Notes: generated by a model from the letters alone, not told the origin. DNA of 64,000 nucleotides from Ovis canadensis (GCF_042477335.2 NC_091263.1:68876501-68940500), one strand, 5' to 3'; numbered from the stretch's first letter, positions 35,303 through 47,628 are shown. A program made the numbers and translations.

Positions 35303-37734
35303 CTCCCCAAAATAATTCATTAAAACCGTGGTTTCCGGCAGTTCAAATTCACCAGGCCCTTGGGAGCTGTAGAAGACAGCTGCCTTCAAGAAACATTGCC
35401 TTAGTAGCTCATGGATAAAGAATTCCAAACGACCCATTTTCCAGTAGCGGGTTGCAGAGAAAGATTTTCCTCCACTGCTGTCAACCTTAGTACAGAGAGA
35501 CATGGTCTGCATTCCCAATTAGCAGAAAGAAGTCACCCGGACACCAACCTGGAATCCCGTTACACCCTACAGAAGGACAATCCTTACAGTGTGAGAGGCG
35601 ACCCCAGAGAGCACCCGGAAGGAAGGGAGCCTGCCTGCTCTGCCAGGGGGACGGAACTGGCAGACCTACTCGGCAGAGCACTATGGAGGTCGGTCAAAAA
35701 TTCACAAGAGATCGACTACAGTCAACTCAGAAAAAGACCTGCTGTCACATGGCCTGTAGACACCAAATATGAAAAGATTTCCTGCACGCCAGTGTTCACC
35801 GCACCATTAGTTACAAACAGAAAAATGTCAAACACTGATAACAGATGAACCAGTAAAAAAGAAACGTAGTATAGATATACACTGGAATAATTACTCATCT
35901 CTAGGAACAAACGGATAATGCCAATTGCAACAATGTGGATAAACCCAGAGATGACCGCACGAATTATCTAATCCACACACAGACACACAAATATTCTATG
36001 CTTTCAATAACAGGTGGAATCCAAACACTGTTATAGGTGAACTTGAAAGAGCGTGTCAGTGAAGAAAGAAAAACAAGGAAGTGTTAGTGCAGGGTACGGT
36101 GGGCAGATAAATGGGAAGGCTGGGGTTCACATATATCAACTCCCATCACTAAAGGAGACAGTCGACAAGACTCTACTGCAGCGCAGAGAACCCCAGTGAG
36201 CACTGTCCTAAGCTATCCAGGGAAAGAACTCCAGAGGAGCTATGTGCACACGCAGAGGGGACCAGCACCCAGCAGTCTGAAACGGACATGACACTAATCA
36301 ACCAAACGTCCAGATAAAAGAGAGGAAGAAAGGAAAAACCTCAGAGAGTATTATCTACCGTGTCGCGATGAGGCCTCTGAAGCCTGGGGTGATGTCCATC
36401 CCTGGAGCCCGAGCTGGCTGGGAACCAAGGCTGCGGCGGCGAGGGGCCGAGGGAGCTGGGAGGGAGGGGCCGGCAACGCCGCCCTCCTGGACCGGAGTGT
36501 CCGGTCCCTGCGGAAGGCACCGGAGCACCAGATGTGGGACATGCCGAGCGTTAAGCGCACCGACTGTGCCCACAAGAGGCGAGTCCTCTGGGCGGGAAGA
36601 GGTCTTGCTGGAGGGCTTCCCATCTCTAGTGTCTGTCCAGAGACTCAAGTCCACCCACGTCGGTCAGCCACCTATGTGCTGGGGTTCGGCAGGGGTTGGT
36701 ATTTTGGGTGTTGAAGGGTGACGAGGAGGGAGAGAGGAGGAGGAAGCCCTTTAGTGTGTGTGCTGGCGCATACTGTCCCCTTGACAGCCCGGGAATACGG
36801 CTTTTCCTGAGCTTCTGGAAGCTGCAGTAACCGCAGTTGGTCAGGAAGAGAGGCTGCTTCCTTGTTGTCACTCTCTATAACAAGAACTTTAAACCCAGTG
36901 CTTAAGGAAGGGTCATAGTCGAAAGACGTGTTTGCTTCTAAATGATACCTGCTGTCAATTAAAGACTTTGGGTAGGTAATGTAATAACCATGAAAACAGG
37001 GCCCACTTTTAATAAGGTAATTTCAAAAGGTACATTTTACTCACAGTGTGAAAAAAAGATATTCAACCTAATATCAGAAATTTAAATCAAGGTGTAGAAA
37101 TAACAAATACAGGAAGAGTGTTCAGAGAAAATGGAACCCTTGTAAGATGCTGATAGCAGTGCAATGAGGCTAACAGCCTCTACTGAGAACAGAATGTGGT
37201 TCCTCAAAATACAGACAGACATATTACTGGGCCATTTCAGTCTCTGGCGAATAGGCACAGCAAAGCATGACTGCAAGAGGCATGACCACCGCCTCATCTA
37301 CGCAGCAGACTCCCAGAGAGACAGGATACACTTCTGGTTGCCAAGATGGATGGGGTCTACATAAGGGAAGGATTGGGGATTCAGGATTAGCAGATGGAAG
37401 CTGTTATACACAGAATGGATTAACAACAAGGTCCTACCACGGAACAGAGGGAACTACATTCAGTATTTTGTAACAAAGCACCATGGAAAGGAACACGGAA
37501 GAAGTATGTATAACTGAATGACTGCTGTGCAGCAGAGATGAACACAATGCTGTAAATCAGTTATGTGCCTCAACAACAACAACACTATGCTAAGTGAAAC
37601 AAGCCACTCACAAAATCAAACCCTTTATAATTCTACTTCTAGGAGGTCCTAGAATGGTCCATTCATAGAGACAGAGAGCAAAATGAGGGCTGCTAGGTGC
37701 TGGCGAAGAGGTGGGAGGCTTGAATACCACACAG

Positions 37735-37864
37735 ACGAGATGGTTGGATGGCATCACTGACTCGATGGACACGAGTTTGAGCGCGCTCCGGGAGTCGGTG
37801 ATGAACAGGGAAGCCTGGCATGCTGCAGTCCATGGGGTTGGACACGACTGAGTGACTGAACTGA
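37735..37864 (+). mobile_element. BovB 3' end abutting SEC13 exon 8
   Basis: The BovB sense 3' end (GAGATGGTTGGATGGCATCA) runs to the tail TGAGTGACTGAACTGAC, which stops at the exon 8 splice donor. It lies antisense to SEC13. Confidence 0.8.
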
Positions 37865-37865
37865 C

Positions 37866-38012
37866 CTTATTGTCTCCACCTGAGACCGCCAGGATGTTGG
37901 CTGTGATGGACCAGCTGACATGCCATACGACGTCGCTGAACTTGTGCAGCAGCTTGGGAGACCACGTGCTGCCCGAGGCATCGTCGCAGGTCCAGATGAA
38001 CACTCGACCGTC
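37866..38012 (-). CDS. SEC13: SEC13 coding exon 8 (WD blade 6)
   Basis: The 49 codons start D-G-R-V-F-I-W-T-C-D-D-A-S-G-S and end L-A-V-S-G-G-D-N-K. The acceptor is TTTCCCCAG. The donor reads AAG then GTCAGT, and from about the third intron base onward it is BovB repeat sequence. The exon keeps the D-V-V-W-H-V-S-W stretch of the last blade. Confidence 0.95.
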
Positions 38013-38549
38013 CTGGGGAAAGAAGGCCCGGGTCAGGAGGTGGGGGCAGCAGTCCTCCCCGGTGGCATCTTCTCCACCGGGATCTGTACTGGACCTTTTC
38101 GGGAACACGGGGAGGCAATCAGGGCAAACCACAGCCAAAGACCTCCTGGGTAGACCTCCTGGGTGTTTACAGCTTTGACAACCAATTTCCAGCCCAGCGT
38201 CCCTGCCTGTATCCCTTCAGCCCAGGAACGCACTTCAGGTTGGTCAGGAGTCTCCCAGGTCCCTTTCCTCACACCGGTTTCAGGGATGGACTTTGTCAAC
38301 ACTGCTGTTTCTCAGATTTTCCCTGGGACTTTCCCACATGTGCCAAGTCACCTCCTGGGTTTGGTTTCCAGTAGCCCTGTACTTTCTCAATGCAATGGGT
38401 ATAGGTGTTTAAAAAGCCAAGCTCAGAGAATGAGAAGGGACCAAAAAACCACACAAAAACACACACACAAACCAAACCAAACCAAAAGGATCTTTTACAT
38501 CATTTGAACCTCTTATAGTTGGTCCTCTCAAATTTAGGACCAAGCAGAA

Positions 38550-38705
38550 GAGGCTGGGAGGAGGGCACAGCAAACCCACTGCAGTCTTCCTGCCTGGAGA
38601 ATTCCATGGACAGAGGAGCCTGGCACATTGCAGTCCACAGGGCCGCACCAGAGCAGGACACAACGGAAGCAACTCAGAACACACGCACGCACGCACGCAC
38701 GCGAG
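38550..38705 (+). mobile_element. Bov-tA SINE fragment with (ACGC)n tail
   Basis: Only the second half of the SINE is present, followed by a short CGCA tetranucleotide repeat (about 38682-38703). Confidence 0.8.
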
Positions 38706-38750
38706 CAGGCTCAAATGCTGCGAAAGGGCTGGCTTAACTCGCATCTTCGG

Positions 38751-38958
38751 TGAGAGTGTTAGGCACTTCAGTCCTGTCTGACTCTGTGACCCCATGGACT
38801 GCAACCCACCAGGCTATGTCCATGGGATTCTCCAGGTAAAAAGATTGGAGTGGGTTGCCATGCCATTTTCCAAGGCATGTTCCTGACCCAGGGATCAAAT
38901 TCAGGGTCTCTCTTATTGCAGGCTGATTCTTTACCATCTGAGCCACCAGGGAAGCCCC
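38751..38958 (-). mobile_element. Bov-tA SINE
   Basis: It reads as the complement of a complete Bov-tA, ending with CACCAGGGAAGCC (the tRNA-like head) at about 38955. Confidence 0.88.
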
Positions 38959-38973
38959 CTCATCTTGGATGAG

Positions 38974-39168
38974 TGAAGTGAAAGTCGCTCAGTTGTTTAA
39001 CTTTTTTGCAACCCCATGGACTGTATAGTCCATGGAATTCTCCAGGCTGGAATACTGGAGTGGGTAGCCTTTCCCTTCTCCAGGGGCTCTTCCCAAACCA
39101 GGGATCAAACCCAGGTCTCCCGCATTGCAGGTGGATTCTTTACCAGCTGAGCTATCAGGGAAGCCTCA
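38974..39168 (-). mobile_element. Bov-tA SINE
   Basis: A second minus-strand Bov-tA lies a few bases after the first, complete to its head at about 39165. Confidence 0.88.
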
Positions 39169-39575
39169 TCTTGGGTAGTTGCATATAATTAAAGGCTTGT
39201 CCTGGGTCTTTTCTGTCTGGGAAGTGTGAGCAGGGAGATGAGCCCAAGGTCTCAGGACTTCCCGCTGATCCTAGTCCTTGCTTGGGAACACTCTTAAAAT
39301 GATGCCCAGGTAGCTCCAATCCCTTTCCATAAAAGGGTCAGGAGGGGAACTAGTCCTGAGTCTGGTCTTGCTCTTGGCTCACTGGAAGAAAGCCACTGTG
39401 GCTTCTTGTCAAGACCTCATTGAGAGGTGAGCAGGTTCCATAAGTGCTCTTATTTGGAGTGGTCCACAGGTGCCAGCCTCCTGCCTGTCCAAGGACTTTC
39501 CCCAGGGGACTGTAAGGGCTTATGGGACTTGCTGAGATTAACTAACGTGAGACGCCTGTGTGGGCCCAAGCTGAC

Positions 39576-39699
39576 CTGGGAGCAGCTGGCGATGGTGCTG
39601 GTAGGCAGGCCGATGGAGGGGGCCCAGGCCACGTCTCGAACCCAGTCACTGTGGGCTTCCAGCTTCTGCTCTTCCTTCCACTGGCCGTCCTCCTCCTCC
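39576..39699 (-). CDS. SEC13: SEC13 coding exon 7 (WD blade 5)
   Basis: The exon is 124 nt. It completes Lys and reads E-E-E-D-G-Q-W-K-E-E-Q-K-L-E-A-H-S-D-W-V, then D-V-A-W-A-P-S-I-G and I-A-S-C-S-Q. The donor is GTCAGC. Confidence 0.95.
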
Positions 39700-40051
39700 C
39701 TAGCAGGGGAGAGGATCCAGCAGGCAAAGTCTTGGCGCCATTCCCTCACCTCCCTTCCTCCCCTGCCCCAAGGGCCCCACAGGGGTGGAGAAGCTACTCC
39801 ATCTTTCTGATGGCATTTGTAGAGTCAAATGATAGCAGTTAGGAAGAGTCAAAGCACCCGAGGAAAGGGCAAGGTTTTGACTTTTTGTTTTAAATAAAGG
39901 ATGTCCTCTGACAGACTGAAGACAGTATTCAACGGGCAGAAGGGGAAAAGGTGATTCTGTTTCTGGTGAACTGAGGCCGAGTCATGGTAGACAGGATAGA
40001 GAGTAGACAGGGTAGAAGCTTCCCCTTAAAAAGGTCACCAACTCCGCTTAC

Positions 40052-40185
40052 TTCCACAGTTTGATGAGGTTGTCACAGCCGCCTGACGCAAACTTCTTGA
40101 TGTAGTTGGGCTTCTGCCCGGATGGCTGGTCTATGAGGCTTCCGGGTACGACAGCAGGGGCCCAGCTGACAGCATTGCAGCCGAT
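40052..40185 (-). CDS. SEC13: SEC13 coding exon 6 (WD blade 4)
   Basis: The 44 codons plus two bases start I-G-C-N-A-V-S-W-A-P and include F-A-S-G-G-C-D-N-L-I-K-L-W. Acceptor CCCTACAG and donor GTAAGC are good. The preceding intron is 7.3 kb and full of L1 and SINE copies. Confidence 0.95.
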
Positions 40186-40734
40186 CTGTAGGGAGAGGGA
40201 CTCGTGCTGACTCTGCCCCTTGGCCCGGCGACAGGGCACTGCTTCTGCAGACCCAAGGCTGGGGATAGTCTCCTCCAATTCTCAGGACTGGATTACGCAG
40301 GACAGTCCTTTTAATGAACTCAGGGTTAGCCGCCCAGAACTCTCCTTCACGGATTCCTTACAGTGTGCGTCTTTCTCAGCAACGTGCATTGAAAGCAGGA
40401 AGCAGGGACTCGTAGGAATTTAAAAGACAGAACACATTCCAAATATACGAAGGGAGGGCACAGATGTCAGAAAACCACACAAAGTACATACATGGATTCA
40501 TCAATTACTCTGAAGTACTCCTGGAGTCATCCCAGGTCGAAAACTAAAATGACCATTTACCCAAGAAGCCCCGTCATTTATGTCCTCTTTGAATCACAGC
40601 TCCTCTTCCCCTGCAAGTAAGCATCACTCTGATTTCTATTTATCTTAGCACATTTGTCGCCCAAATGCACATTCCCAGGCACCAGTTTAGTTGTGCCATT
40701 AAAAAAAAAAGTTTATATATATATATAGCAGTAA

Positions 40735-41760
40735 TTGCAGTATTCTCTTTTATTGAAATACAGTTGATTTGCAAGACTTGTGTTGTTTCAGGTGTACAGC
40801 AAAGGGATAGTTACATATATACGTTTTTTCAGATTTTTGTCCATTGTAACTTCCTAATATTACAAGATACTGAATAGAGTTCCCTGCGCTCTACAGTAAT
40901 TCCTTGTTGGTTATTATTTTTAGATAGCAGTGGGTACATGTTAATCACAGCTTCCTAATTTATCCTCCCCCCTTTTCCCTTTGGTAACCATAAGTTTGTT
41001 TTCCCTTTTTTGGTCACGCTGTGCCACATACGGGATCTCAGTTCTGCAACCAGGGGGTCACCGCCACGCCCCCTGCCCTGAGAGCACAGTCTCGACCGAT
41101 GTGCCGCCAGGGACGTCCCGTGAGTCTGCTTCCTCTGTCTGGGAGGCTGTGTTTTACATCGATCTTTTAAGATTCCACATATAAGAGATATCAGATGCTG
41201 TTTGTCTTTCTCTGACTTTATTTGTATAAGAATCTCTAGGTCCATCCGCGTTGCCGCAGATGGCGTCACTCTGTTCTTTTACGGCTGAGTGATATCCCAT
41301 CGTGTGTGTGTATATATGTGTGTGCCACGCCCTCTTTATCCATTCCTTTCTTTACGGACACTGACGTTGTTTCCACGTCTTGGCTACTGTAGTGCTGCTA
41401 CGAGCGATGAGGTGCGTCTATCTTTTCAGATGAGAGTTCTCACTTTTTCTGGATACATGCCCAGGAATGGGACATATATCCCAGGTATGTATCCCACATA
41501 TATCCGGCATATGGTAGCTCTAGTTTTTAAAGGAGTCTCCACATTGTTTTCCATACTGGCTACTTCAATTTGTATTCCCACCAACAGTGCAGGACGTTTC
41601 TTTCCTTTTCTCCACATCCTCCCTAGCATTTAGTTTTTTGTAGACTTTTTGATGATGTTTATTCTGACCAGTGTTAGTAAAAACATTTTTTTGATGTTTC
41701 CTGCATCTCTCATTTATAGATTTTCCCTATGATCTTACGGATCAGATTCAGGTATGTTTC
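40735..41760 (-). mobile_element. L1 3' end in SEC13 intron 5, with a nested SINE
   Basis: The complement of typical L1 3' UTR and ORF2-end phrases is present (TGATTTGCAAGACTTGTGTTG, GGTGTACAGCAAAGGGATAG, and later CCCACCAACAGTGCAGGA). A tRNA-derived SINE on the minus strand interrupts it at about 41005-41125. Confidence 0.8.
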
Positions 41761-43067
41761 CTTTTGCCAAGACTACAGAGCATGCTGTATTCCTTCAGCA
41801 GGAAGCATACGACCTCAGACTGTCTCTCTTTATGTGTTATTACCACGTCAATAATTTACGCCTCTTTTAATTCACTGGGCATACAAAATGGTGACACTGT
41901 GATTCTATTCTATTCCTTTCTTTGTCATTTATTACATGGAATACTCTACACAGGGGCAATTTCATTAATATTTGCTTCCCCACAGGGGTGCAGATCGGGT
42001 AGGAAAGGCAGGATAAACACAATCCCTTCTGAACCAGTTTCTTGTTATCCTTCCAAGATGACGGATTCTTTTTTATTAAATAAATATCAGGATGAAGGCA
42101 TGGATTTAAGCGTATTTGATGGCTCTCGGTTTATTGCAATCATTCTAACTTTTTACACTCAAACTGCCCATCTTTGGCACTGTGAGCCTGTTCAAGGTGG
42201 CTCCTTTGACATAACCTTAGTATGTCTACGTATGCCACTGATTTCTTTTCTATCTAGTATAACAAGATGTTTGTTCCTTTCCTGCCTCAAAACCTGGGAT
42301 CGGCCAGAGCTGTGGATTCTTTCAGTGAGAAACCATTTCAAGTGTACTTGAAATGGTGCTAAGGATGTTCACTGATAGATGATTATTTATTTCATTTAAC
42401 ACACAGCAGAATAGTCTCAGAATAATAATACCATCAATATGATAACTAGTAATATTTGCATCAGTCCATGAGGTTGCAAAGAATCAGACATGACTCAACA
42501 ACTTAACAACTCCATTTTCCCATTGTTTTTTTTTGGTGAGGGAGTGTTTCTGTGTGGATGGTACTAACATGAAGACGTCGAGACCTCCAGCTGCTTGTGC
42601 TGCACCCCATTTTCCAATAGTTAGACTCCATCTATCTGAGCCGAGCACATGATTCATTCAGTATTAAGTTCTTTACGACCAACTGTATGTTTATATGGAT
42701 GTCTTTCTGGCCATTTTTGTCTAAAACTTATTCTCTAGTAGATACCTCGGGAAGGGCTTATGGAAACAATAGTCCCTGAGTTCTTGCACACTGATAACAG
42801 TTTGCATTCCTTACACTCCAACCTGTAAAGACAGCTTGGAGATCTAAATGATGTTAAACAGCACATAAACTGCAGAAGCTGATTAACTTTGACATCAGCA
42901 TATCCTGTAAAGCCTGCAGGATATCAAGATATCAAAGGAATCTCAAAGTGCTGAAAGAAAACACCCTTCCAACCAAAAATACTCTACCTTGCAAAGTTAT
43001 GGTTCAGAATTAAAGGAAAGATGGTTTTCCACATAACCAAAAGTGGAAGGATTTTATCACCACTAAA

Positions 43068-43338
43068 CGGAGAAGGCAATGGCAACCCACTCCAGTACTC
43101 TTGCCTGGAAAATCCTATGGACGGAGTAGCCTGGTGGGCTGTAGTCCATGGGGTCGCTAAGAGTCGGACACGACTGAGCGAGTTCACTTTCACTTTTCAC
43201 TTTCATGCATTGGCGGAGGAAACGGCAACCCACTCCAGTGTTCTTGCCTGGAGAATCCCAGGGACGGGGGAGCCTGGTGGGCTGCCGTCTCTGGGGTCGC
43301 ACAGAATCGGACACGACTGAAGTGACCTAGCAGCAAAT
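43068..43338 (+). mobile_element. Two tandem Bov-tA bodies
   Basis: Two bodies follow each other (43068-43195 and 43208-43338), both with GGCAACCCACTCCAGT and GGACACGACTGA phrases. Confidence 0.85.
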
Positions 43339-43555
43339 CGGCCTTACAAGAAATGTTAAAGGGACTTTTTTAAGCTGAAAAGAAAGGGTGCTAACAAGAA
43401 AACATATGAAAGTATAAATCTTCCATGTTTTATGCTCATGATATAAGTATATATTAAAGGTAGTAGATGAGCTGTTATATGTAAAGCTCATAGTAATGAC
43501 AAAGCAAAAATCTATGTAGCAGATACACAGAAGATAACGATAAAGGGATCTGAGC

Positions 43556-43685
43556 ATGAAAGTGACAGTGTTAGTCACTCAGTTGTGTCCGACTCCTAGC
43601 GACCCCACGGACTGCAGCCCCCCAGGCTCCTCCGTCCATGGGATTTTCCAGGTGAGAGTACTGGAGTGGGCTGCCATTTCCACTA
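43556..43685 (-). mobile_element. Bov-tA SINE fragment
   Basis: The complement of the SINE body starts at GTTAGTCACTCAGTTGTGTC and breaks off after GTGGGCTGCCATTT. Confidence 0.82.
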
Positions 43686-44502
43686 CTATCATATCAAAAC
43701 CTCATTGTAACCACAAACGGAAAATCTACAATAGACACACCATATAATTAAGAAAAAGGGATCCAAACACAGCACTAAAGTTAGTCATCAAATCACAAGA
43801 GATCGAAAGAGGAAGAGAACAAGACCCACAGAAACAAGTCCACGACGACTAGCAAAACGGCAGTAACAACGTGTCAATAATTACTGTAAACACAAACAGA
43901 TCAAAGGCTCCAACCAGAAGGACAGACTGGCTGAATGGACACAAATTTGCAGTTGTAAAATAAGTATCAGACGGGGATGTGATGCACAGCTTGGTGACTA
44001 GTTAATAGCTCCATTAAAAAAAAAGTGATAAAAAAATAGTAAGTTATTCGTAAAAAAGAGAATGAACACATCTAGCACCTCCAAGTTTACAATCCACCTC
44101 TGCCCCCCACCCCCCAAGCTCAGCGACCACCAGCCTGCTGTCACTGGAGGTTGCTTTCCCATACTATGGAATCACAGCATGCACCTTTTCACCGACTTTT
44201 TTCCCACTCAGCAGTTAGTCAGTTTCGCTAAGGTAAGTCCTTGGCTCACACACTCTTTCGAGTGTTGTAACTGCGTTCTCCACTTTCTCTTGCGCTGATC
44301 ATCTCTGTTGAAAAGTCTGATGACAACCTGTCTCCCCTGTAAATCACATGGCTCCTTTCGCCTAGATGCCTGAAGGACTGGTTTTAAAAGCCAGTAATTT
44401 CACTATACTTAGGTCTTTGGCTTGTGATTCTGGGTTGATATTCTTAAATACAAGGTATACTCTCTCAATATGTAGTTTCAAAGAGTTTTTGAATTTTAAG
44501 TC

Positions 44503-44676
44503 GGACAGGACTGACCGACTTCCCTTTCACTTTTCACTTTCATGCATTGGCGGAGGAAACGGCAACCCACTCCAGTGTTCTTGCCTGGAGAATCCCAGGG
44601 ACGGGGGAGCCTGGTGGGCTGCCATCTACGGGGTCACACAGATTCGGACACGACTGAAGTGACTTAGCAGCAGCAA
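44503..44676 (+). mobile_element. Bov-tA SINE fragment
   Basis: It begins with the end of one body (CGGACAGGACTGACCGACTT) and continues into a second nearly complete body that ends at AGCAGCAGCAAGG. Confidence 0.82.
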
Positions 44677-45454
44677 GGTAGTTTTTCTTTAACCAATTTT
44701 TAGTATTTGTTCTGATTTCTTCTGGACTCCTAATATTCACATTTGATCTTGGCCTGTCTTCACTTTTTGTCAAAATCTATTTATAGCTTCATCTTGGGGG
44801 GATTTCCCCTTCTTTTCACTGTTTATCTTAAGGCAGTATCTGTTGCTTATTTGCTCTTACACTCCTTCTAAAGTTAGTCTTTATTTATAATTTTAAATTT
44901 ATTGAGCCCTGTCACTTCATTTTTTCTGAATTTTTCTAATTTTCATTTATGCTACTTTATGTCTTTTGTCATTAAAAAAAAAAGTCTTTTTAGCTTGATT
45001 TGAAATAGATGACAACTGATTCAATTTTTGTAGGCATGTCTTTCTTTCACTGTCTGTAAGGGTGCTATTCTACATAGTCTTTCTTTCTTAAAGGAAAATT
45101 CTGTATGTGATTTCACTTCAAATACTTCTCAGTTATTTTTACGTGAAATTAGTTTTCCTGATGGTGAAGTTCAGGAAAGCCTTCCTAAGTTCAGAAGTCT
45201 GTCTCTGTGTAGTGTTAACAAACCTGACACTTGCTTTGGGGATTTCAAGGCTGTGTTCCTCTCGGCCACTCTGGTCTGCATCCTCCATTCTGTGTCTCTC
45301 TCTGGCTCTGCGTCCCTCTGCTCAGGAGGAGCACTGCCGTGGAAGCAAGGCCAGCGGGTCATATGGCGAGACTTCCCCGGCCCCCTTTCCAGTCTTTCTT
45401 ACGGTGGGTCCCCTGCACTCACCTAGTATGAGACAGTGCAAGCCCATCCCCCCG

Positions 45455-46250
45455 TCAGTTCTCCAGAGATACACAAAAGGCCAGGAAGCATGTGAAAAGA
45501 TGCCCAACATCATCAGTCACTGGAGAAATGCAAACCGGAACTGCAAGGAGGTACTACTTTACACCCACTGGGACGGCTATCATCAACAAGAAAAGGGATG
45601 TTGGCAAGGATGTGGAGAAACTGAAGCCCTCATACACTGCTAGCAGGGATGTAAAACGGGGCAGTTAATTTGGATAACAGTTTAGCAGTTACTTCAAAAA
45701 ATTAAACAGAGCTTCCCTTACTTGGCAGTTCGACACCCAGGCAGTTACCCCCAAAAATTAAAACCACAAACTTATACACAAATGTAAGAGTGTTATTCAT
45801 AATGACCGCTGATGAATAAAAATGAAATAAATGCAAAATAAAATGTGTGTGTATATATTTTTTCATGCAATGGAATATTATTCAGCCATAAAAAAGGAAT
45901 GAAGCAGTGATATATGCTATGATCTGGATGAAACATGGATAAACCCTGAAAACAAGCCAAGTGAGAGAAGTCAGTCTTCTGTGGACTGTACTGCATAGTT
46001 CCACTTACAGGCAGTGTCCAGAGACAATATGTAATGTCCACTGGCAATGTCCAGTGGGCAAATTCATAGAGGTAGAAGGTAGATTAGGGTTGCTTAGGGC
46101 TGGGGGTAGGGCAGGGTGGAGAGTGACTGCTAATGGGGTTTCTTATTGGGGTGATGAGTATTATCACCCCAATAATACCACTGGGTGTTAGCGGTGAGAG
46201 TTGTACAATTTTGTAAGTAGAGTAAAAACTACACAACTCTGTATTTTTAA
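45455..46250 (+). mobile_element. L1 3'-end fragment
   Basis: Plus-strand L1 ORF2-end landmarks (CAAGGAGGTACTACTTTACA, GGATGTGGAGAAACTG, AATGGAATATTATTCAGCC) are present. It is older and more diverged than the 8.6-11.5 kb copy. Confidence 0.75.
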
Positions 46251-47494
46251 GGGTGAATTTTATGAGTTTAACATGTTACAAACAGAAGTCCAGAATCCCT
46301 GTTCTCAAACAGCGGCCGGCTGCGCTTTTCCGTGAACACCTCCTGCTCTCTGCGGGTCCTCCGCAGGTGCCACTGGAAGGCACTGCCCGCCACTTACTTC
46401 CTCGTCTTGCTCGCATGCCCACACCACGCAGTCTTGGTGTTGTATTTGGTCCATCCCTCTTCGCTTGTATTTTCGAGTTTATGGAAATACGTTTTTACCC
46501 GGTTCTGTTGTCAACTACTGCTTAGAAAGGTTCGTTTTTGCTACCTAAGTTGCTCTCTTGGTTTCTATGCAGAGATGTGGAAGAGACTCAAGCACTATGA
46601 CGTCATTCCCTGCCATCTTTCCAGAAGCCTCTAGGCCTATTCAATTTTATGTTAGTCAGCAGATGTAGGTCACAGGGTCCCAAGTAACAAGAGCCACAGA
46701 CAGGCTCTTGGGGCCTTGAAGGCTGGGCAGGCTGTGGATTCCCAGGATCTGAGAACTGCGAAAGTACGGGGTTAGACTTGGGGCTTCTGACTTCCGTCTG
46801 GATAGCTTTCAGAAGCTCTGGGGCCATCAAGGCTGGATGGCTGTGTAGACAAGAGGTACACAGATTCCAGTGTTCTAACCCCAGCACAGCACCTCCTCTA
46901 AGTCAGTTATCTGGGCCTCACATATCTATTCACAAAATGAGAACAGGACTGGTGAGCTCACGCATCTGTACATGTGTTAGTTTTTTGATTCACAAACATC
47001 TGTGAGGATTACATGACATACACTAGAGGCTCAAGAAATTTGAGCCCCCCCAGCACTGTTCACAGTGCTTCCTTGACTGTTTCACCCTTACACAGGAAGC
47101 AGAGAACTAACTTCCTATGATGCTTTTTGTAACACCAATCAGTTCCAGGGGCCCCAGTGGTCACTGCAGGCCATGTCACCTTGCGGTGTGCACAATAAGG
47201 GTGGCAGATAGGCAGGCTAGTGCTGCCACCCTGCCAGTGCCCTGGCCCTCCCTGACTTGGAGGAACCAGTGCCAGCGCCGCCCTGGGCTGAATAAGGCAG
47301 GTGCAGCCTGGCCTCCCTGGATGTAGCCTCTGTCTGGCTTCGGCGCAAAGAGCCTCAGACCTGCCCAGCAGGTGTCTGCTCAGCAGCCCTCCTGTGGCAC
47401 ACTGCACAGCAGTGACGCCGCTCCTGCCCTTCTCTAAGGAGGGAAGGGCAGACACGTGGCGAGGCCGCAACCCGCAGGCAGGGTGTGGACTTAC

Positions 47495-47628
47495 AGTGTG
47501 AGCATTGTTGATCTTCTTTACTTCCCACTGGCCCAGCCCGGTGTAGGTCAGCAGCGAGATGGCCCCGTCCGAGCTGCCGCAGGCCAGGATGAGGCCGTAG
47601 TCGTGGGGAGCCCAGCATACGGAGTTTA
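47495..47628 (-). CDS. SEC13: SEC13 coding exon 5 (WD blade 3)
   Basis: The exon is 134 nt. It completes a Val codon and reads N-S-V-C-W-A-P-H-D-Y-G, then L-A-C-G-S-S-D-G-A-I-S-L-L, ending N-N-A-H-T. One change stands out: T-G-L-G-Q-W where human has T-G-E-G-Q-W, a Glu to Leu change in a loop that needs two base substitutions. Confidence 0.95.

Larger units (their letters stand above)
30010..37600 (+). repeat. Tandem array B: five ~1.5 kb composite units
   Basis: Five copies of one composite unit lie head to tail in the last SEC13 intron. A shared landmark (CTGGAGCCCGAGCTGG-like) starts at about 30401, 31842, 33321, 34822 and 36403, giving spacings of 1441, 1479, 1501 and 1581. Each unit has a GC-rich segment of about 760 bases (for example 31805-32560) and an L1 3'-end segment of about 700 bases (for example 32560-33270). 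The L1 part shows the landmark phrases for the last ORF2 codons and 3' UTR on the plus strand. Copies have diverged by substitutions and small indels; the fifth is the most decayed. Confidence 0.85.
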
